In this document: positions 61,078 through 64,000 of the stretch, piece by piece | Position numbering within the stretch: position 1 is the stretch's first letter | Layout: every line of letters starts with the position of its first letter | Source: Microbacterium hydrocarbonoxydans | Lineage (GTDB): Bacteria; Actinomycetota; Actinomycetes; Actinomycetales; Microbacteriaceae | Assembly: GCF_000956475.1 (NCBI RefSeq) | Contig: NZ_JYJB01000010.1 | Coordinates: forward strand, 434,001-498,000 | Direction: 5' to 3' | DNA: 64,000 nt | Position numbers and translations under genes: made by a program | Notes under the pieces: model-generated | Database searches by the model: none | What the model saw: only the letters and a program-made list of their open reading frames with translations | Told to the model about the DNA's origin: nothing

Positions 61078-62403
61078 CTAGCGCCGTCTCTCAGGATCCA
61101 GCCCGATCCGGATGCGCGTGCGTTTGCGTTCGATGAGGATGAAGACGGTTCCGATCAGCCAGATGGGAACGGGCATCAGGAATGCGATGCGGAAAGCGTC
61201 GAACGAATAGGTCTCGGGCGTGCCGGCACCCTGGAGGTCGAGGGCGAGACCGATGAGGAAGATCGCGATGAGAGCGGCGATGAACCCGCCGGCGTTGGTC
61301 ACGCCGGTGGCAGTGCTCAGTCGATGCGTGGGGTTGTGCGTGCGCGCATGGTCGAACGCGATCATGCTGGCGGGTCCGCCCGTGCCGAGAGCGATCGCGA
61401 GCACGTAGAGCATCCACAGCGGCGCGGGACCCGGGAGTGCGATCACCGCAACCCAGGCGACGAACTGCAGACCCACAGACGGCAGGACGAGCGCGTAGGA
61501 GCGGTGATAGGGCAGACGCCGGGAGAGATCGCCGATGACGGGACCGAGCACCATTCCGGCGACCACGTACACCGAGATGATGCCGGCGGCGTGGGCAGTG
61601 TCGAGGCCCTGGGCGGCGGTGAGGAACGGCATTCCCCACAGAAGCACGAAGGCGGTGCCGGCGAAAGGCGAGGTGAAGTGCGACCAGAAGGCGAGGCGGG
61701 TGCCGGGGTGGGCCCATGCCGCGCGGATGCCGACACCGGTGTCGATCGCCGAGGTGACCACCTGCACGAGACCGGTGTCGGTGTTGACGGTGACATCGGC
61801 GCCGCGCTCGGGCGGGTGGTTGCGGATGACGAGGAACACCAGGATGCTGAACAGCACGCCGAGGCCGGCGATGCTGCCGAAGGTGATCGACCAGCTCGTC
61901 GCGTGCAGGAAGGCGGCGAGCGGCACCAGAGCGACGAGCTGGCCCGCTTGACCGAGGATCCCCGTGAACTGCACCATCAGAGGCCCGCGCTGGGCGGGGA
62001 ACCACGTTGCGACGAGGCGCAGCACGGCCGGGAAGATCGCCGCATCACCCGCTCCGAGCAGGATACGGGCGATGATCGCTATGCCGATGCTGGGGGAGAG
62101 GGCCATCGTCAGCTGGCCGGCGGCCATCAGCACCATGCCGATCGTCATGATCGGGCGCGAGCCGTACCGGTCGAGGAGAATCCCGATCGGGATCTGCATG
62201 CCGCCGTACACCGCGAGCTGGACGACCGCGAACAGGGCGAGAGTCGATGCGTCCGCGTGGAAGCGGTCGGCGGCTTCGACGCCGACCGCGCCGAGGGAGG
62301 TGCGGTTCGTGATCGCGAGGACGTAGGCGGCGACGCCGACCGACCAGATGAGCCAGGCGCGCCACCCGGGAGTTGCTGAGGGGGAGACGGGGACCTGCTT
62401 CAC
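61078..62403 (-). CDS. MFS transporter
   Basis: 441-aa carrier with 12 predicted membrane helices and the loop motif GILLDRYGSRPIM. LLGAGDAAIFPAVLRLVATWF recalls anion:cation symporter and glycerol-3-phosphate/nitrate-like branches. A basic C-terminal tail (RKRTRIRIGLDPERRR) follows. Substrate unknown. GTG start at 62403 overlaps the upstream GNAT stop by 4 nt (GTGA), so the two are coupled. The pairing hints that an exported or imported compound is acetylated, but this is only suggestive. Confidence 0.87.
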   Translation of the reverse strand: MKQVPVSPSATPGWRAWLIWSVGVAAYVLAITNRTSLGAVGVEAADRFHADASTLALFAVVQLAVYGGMQIPIGILLDRYGSRPIMTIGMVLMAAGQLTMALSPSIGIAIIARILLGAGDAAIFPAVLRLVATWFPAQRGPLMVQFTGILGQAGQLVALVPLAAFLHATSWSITFGSIAGLGVLFSILVFLVIRNHPPERGADVTVNTDTGLVQVVTSAIDTGVGIRAAWAHPGTRLAFWSHFTSPFAGTAFVLLWGMPFLTAAQGLDTAHAAGIISVYVVAGMVLGPVIGDLSRRLPYHRSYALVLPSVGLQFVAWVAVIALPGPAPLWMLYVLAIALGTGGPASMIAFDHARTHNPTHRLSTATGVTNAGGFIAALIAIFLIGLALDLQGAGTPETYSFDAFRIAFLMPVPIWLIGTVFILIERKRTRIRIGLDPERRR

Positions 62404-62987
62404 CCCTCTACGCTACTCCTGACGGGCAGGGTGATTCGGCGCGACGTTCGGGGACGCAGCCGGATCCCCATGATCTGTGTGGGATGACTCGCCGACACTC
62501 TTAGGCAGGGATCGATGACGGTCCATCCCAGCGACGTGTAGAGCCCCTGCGGTGCCACTGCATCCGGGTAGCAGGCGAGAAGAGCGCTGTTGTAGGGGAG
62601 GCCGTCGAGCACGTTATTCATGAGCGCCCTGCCCAATCCGGAACGGCGGTGCGACGGCTTCACGACGAGTTCTGCGACCCCGAACTGCTGCTGTTCGAGC
62701 CATCGCGCGCGGTGCGGCGCGGCGAGCGTCGCGTTCAGACGGTCCCACCACCAATCGCCGGGCCCGATTCCGGTTCCGAGGACGAAACCGACCAGATCTC
62801 CGTCCTCTGTCGCAGTGCGGAGCCGGAACTCCGGCTTCTCTGCCGCGTACCGTCGTATCCGCTGAGGGAACTCGATGAGGTTGCGGGCCGGATCCTCATC
62901 GTACGGCGGCTCTGCGAATGCGTCCGCATAGAGCCGTGCGATCGCGTCGAGCTGATCTTCGGTGCCGTCCCACTGCGAGATCTTCAC
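62400..62987 (-). CDS. GNAT family N-acetyltransferase
   Basis: 195-aa acetyltransferase. Acetyl-CoA site VVKPSHRRSGLGRALM, with [14 protein letters not shown] strand (DLVGFVLGTGIGPG) and LYTSLGWTVIDP. GTG start chosen: it encodes VKISQWDGTEDQLDA and has a GAAGAT box 6 nt upstream. Substrate unknown. The 3' end overlaps the MFS gene. Confidence 0.85.
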   Translation of the reverse strand: MKISQWDGTEDQLDAIARLYADAFAEPPYDEDPARNLIEFPQRIRRYAAEKPEFRLRTATEDGDLVGFVLGTGIGPGDWWWDRLNATLAAPHRARWLEQQQFGVAELVVKPSHRRSGLGRALMNNVLDGLPYNSALLACYPDAVAPQGLYTSLGWTVIDPCLRVSASHPTQIMGIRLRPRTSRRITLPVRSSVEG

Positions 62988-63032
62988 CGCTCGATCTTCG
63001 CACGATCGATGCCCGAGGCCTGGGCACGAGGC

Positions 63033-63314
63033 TCAGCTGAGCCGCTCGGTGAGGTGCACGGTGACGTCGTCGCCGTCGGTCTTCCCGATCTGCTTCCGGA
63101 TCGCCGCGGTGATGGGGAGCTTGTGCGTGCCGTCTCCGAGCGCCATGAACGCGCCTCGGAAGGGCTCACCGTCGACAGTACCGGCAACCTTCACGAGTCC
63201 GCGGGTGCCGAAGATCGTCACGGAATCCGGGAGCTGCACGCACGTCCAGGTATCGCCCTCCCGGACTTTGCCGAGAGTCGCGGTGAACGTCAGGTCAAGA
63301 GGTCGAGCGCTCAT
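63033..63314 (-). CDS. DUF1905 domain protein
   Basis: 93-aa small beta-rich protein matching DUF1905: [20 protein letters not shown], then [17 protein letters not shown] and [18 protein letters not shown], ending VTVHLTER. Function unknown; it is often beside YdeI-type (bacteriocin-protection) domains, absent here. A GAAGG site sets the ATG, 21 nt after the membrane-protein gene. It is probably under control of the neighbouring TetR regulator. Confidence 0.88.
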   Translation of the reverse strand: MSARPLDLTFTATLGKVREGDTWTCVQLPDSVTIFGTRGLVKVAGTVDGEPFRGAFMALGDGTHKLPITAAIRKQIGKTDGDDVTVHLTERLS

Positions 63315-63335
63315 TTGGTGCCTTCTTTCGTGGGT

Positions 63336-63716
63336 TCAGACGAAGAGCCCGACGAGGATGCCGATCAGCGTGAGCTTGATGATCCAGTCGAGCAGGTGGA
63401 CGCAGGCGGTCGGGATCGCGGTGTTCTCGTGCACGACGCCGCCGAACAGCAGGATGAGGGGCAGAGCCGAGAGCGTCAGGCCGAGCAGGGCTCCGACGGC
63501 GGCGCCATGCCAGTCGGCTGTCGCCATGAGACCGGCGATGAGCAGTGACGCCAGAAGGCTGCGCAAGATCACCGAGAGCATCTGCACGGGGAACGGGATG
63601 CCGGGTCGCGGCGTGCTGGTCCGGGCGACGAGCCGAGAGACCGGCGGGATCGCGTAGAGCGCCGCGCTGGCGATGAAGGATGCGATCGTGGCGATCAGTA
63701 TGCCGATGACGATCAT
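63336..63716 (-). CDS. small four-helix membrane protein
   Basis: 126-aa integral membrane protein with four predicted helices (about 1-22, 45-65, 70-92 and 103-125). The first is IVIGILIATIASFIASAALY and the last has HLLDWIIKLTLIGILVGLF. It vaguely resembles DUF1761 proteins, but I am not sure. AGGGGG precedes the ATG. It is the first gene of a two-gene unit with DUF1905, diverging from a TetR regulator across a palindromic operator. Confidence 0.75.
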   Translation of the reverse strand: MIVIGILIATIASFIASAALYAIPPVSRLVARTSTPRPGIPFPVQMLSVILRSLLASLLIAGLMATADWHGAAVGALLGLTLSALPLILLFGGVVHENTAIPTACVHLLDWIIKLTLIGILVGLFV

Positions 63717-63725
63717 GACGCCCCC

Positions 63726-63747
63726 TTGAGTACTTGATGGTACTCAA
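63726..63747. promoter_or_regulatory. TetR-type operator: TTGAGTAC-N6-GTACTCAA
   Basis: A perfect 8-bp inverted repeat (63726-63733, 63740-63747) abuts the -10 of the minus-strand promoter, covering its start site. Overlapping it, AGTACTTGA (63729-63737) finds its inverted partner TCAAGTACT at 63773-63781, over the minus-strand -35 and the tetR -10. Size and placement fit autoregulation by the adjacent TetR protein. Confidence 0.75.
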
Positions 63748-63776
63748 ATGGTATGACTCGCTTAAAGAACCGTCAA
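63748..63776 (-). promoter_or_regulatory. promoter of the membrane protein-DUF1905 unit
   Basis: On the minus strand -35 TTGACG (63771-63776) and -10 TACCAT (63748-63753) are 17 nt apart, the best -35/-10 pair in the window. Transcription would start near 63741, inside the operator. Confidence 0.65.
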
Positions 63777-63780
63777 GTAC

Positions 63781-63786
63781 TAATAT
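63781..63786 (+). promoter_or_regulatory. -10 box (TAATAT) of the TetR gene
   Basis: TAATAT ends 7 nt before the ATG at 63794, consistent with a leaderless transcript. It adjoins the TCAAGTACT half-site, so the regulator could repress itself. Confidence 0.55.
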
Positions 63787-63793
63787 TCGAGGT

Positions 63794-64000
63794 ATGAGCG
63801 AGACTGCGACGCGAACCAGAGGCCGTCCCGCCGGGTCGACGGGGGATGAGCTGCTCGACGTGGCCCGCGGGGTGTTCCTCGAATTCGGCTACCGCGGCGC
63901 GTCGATGGACGAGGTTGCGAAGCGCGCGAAGATCTCCAAGTCGTCGCTGTATCGCGAGCACTCGTCGAAGAAGGCGCTCTACGCGGCCGTCGTGCATGCG
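63794..64000 (+). CDS. TetR/AcrR family transcriptional regulator (3' end outside window)
   Basis: The first 69 codons of a TetR-family repressor; the frame runs off the window. The DNA-binding domain is complete: TRGRPAGSTGDELLDVARGV, FLEFGYRGASMDEVAKRA, and recognition helix KISKSSLYREHSSKKALYAA. The ligand domain is not visible. The ATG lies at the end of a palindrome-bearing divergent region shared with the membrane protein-DUF1905 unit, its most probable target. Confidence 0.88.
   Translation, partial: MSETATRTRGRPAGSTGDELLDVARGVFLEFGYRGASMDEVAKRAKISKSSLYREHSSKKALYAAVVHA

Overview
The window looks like a chromosomal core segment from a high-GC actinobacterium, most likely Microbacteriaceae and probably Microbacterium or a close relative. 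This rests on strong G/C at third codon positions, frequent GTG starts, 1-8 nt gene overlaps, many TA(G/A)NNT -10 boxes, and actinobacterial marker genes: an mIHF domain, a helicase-less PriA, an HGxxPAAW protein, a Trp-operon membrane protein, an ANTAR response regulator, and a PH-like gene between pyrC and carA. The species call is an inference from gene content. No gene-free stretch exceeds about 180 nt, so there are no large intergenic deserts.

Layout. (1) 1-7.2 kb: 3' end of alaS, then ruvX, mltG and the shikimate genes aroE, aroC, aroK, aroB, aroQ, nearly all overlapping. (2) 7.2-9.2 kb: two small uncharacterised genes, then efp and nusB. (3) 9.3-15.2 kb: an accessory block of a SWIM/SNF2 ATPase, a DUF4349 lipoprotein and a metallo-beta-lactamase/Rieske protein. 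The last two diverge from an intergenic region filled by an 80-bp palindrome. (4) 15.3-38.4 kb: a long + strand array. It holds the UMP genes (pyrR, pyrB, pyrC, PH-like gene, carA, carB, pyrF), an mIHF-guanylate kinase fusion, rpoZ, metK, priA, fmt, rsmB, rpe, hisEGFI, then the Trp membrane protein, HGxxPAAW gene, trpC, trpB, trpA and lgt. A PyrR-binding RNA hairpin overlaps the pyrR ribosome-binding site. (5) 38.5-46.1 kb: gltB, gltD and pyk, closed by a strong terminator. (6) 46.2-52.6 kb: two alpha/beta hydrolases, tRNA-Leu(CAA), pdtaR-like regulator, GNAT, a small hypothetical, a hotdog thioesterase and polA. (7) 52.6-64 kb: variable genes: a DUF885 peptidase-like protein, a luciferase-like oxidoreductase, an MFS transporter, an SGNH hydrolase with a SUMF1-fold protein, a HelD/HelR-type RNA polymerase-recycling ATPase, two GNATs, a second MFS transporter, DUF1905, a membrane protein and the start of a TetR regulator with its operator.

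How the genes fit together. Regions 1 and 4 supply chorismate, pyrimidines, SAM, histidine intermediates and the last steps of tryptophan synthesis, with glutamate from GltBD. Neither trpE nor trpD is present, although trpE commonly lies between hisI and the Trp membrane gene in actinobacteria. At least ten genes have a -10-like hexamer ending 6-7 nt before the start codon, which suggests leaderless transcripts.

I found no CRISPR array, IS element, prophage or recognisable defence system. The most interesting items are the mIHF-Gmk fusion, the symmetric palindrome between divergent promoters, the MBL-Rieske fusion, the PyrR hairpin and the recurrent inverted GGATGCCG/CGGCATCC pairs.
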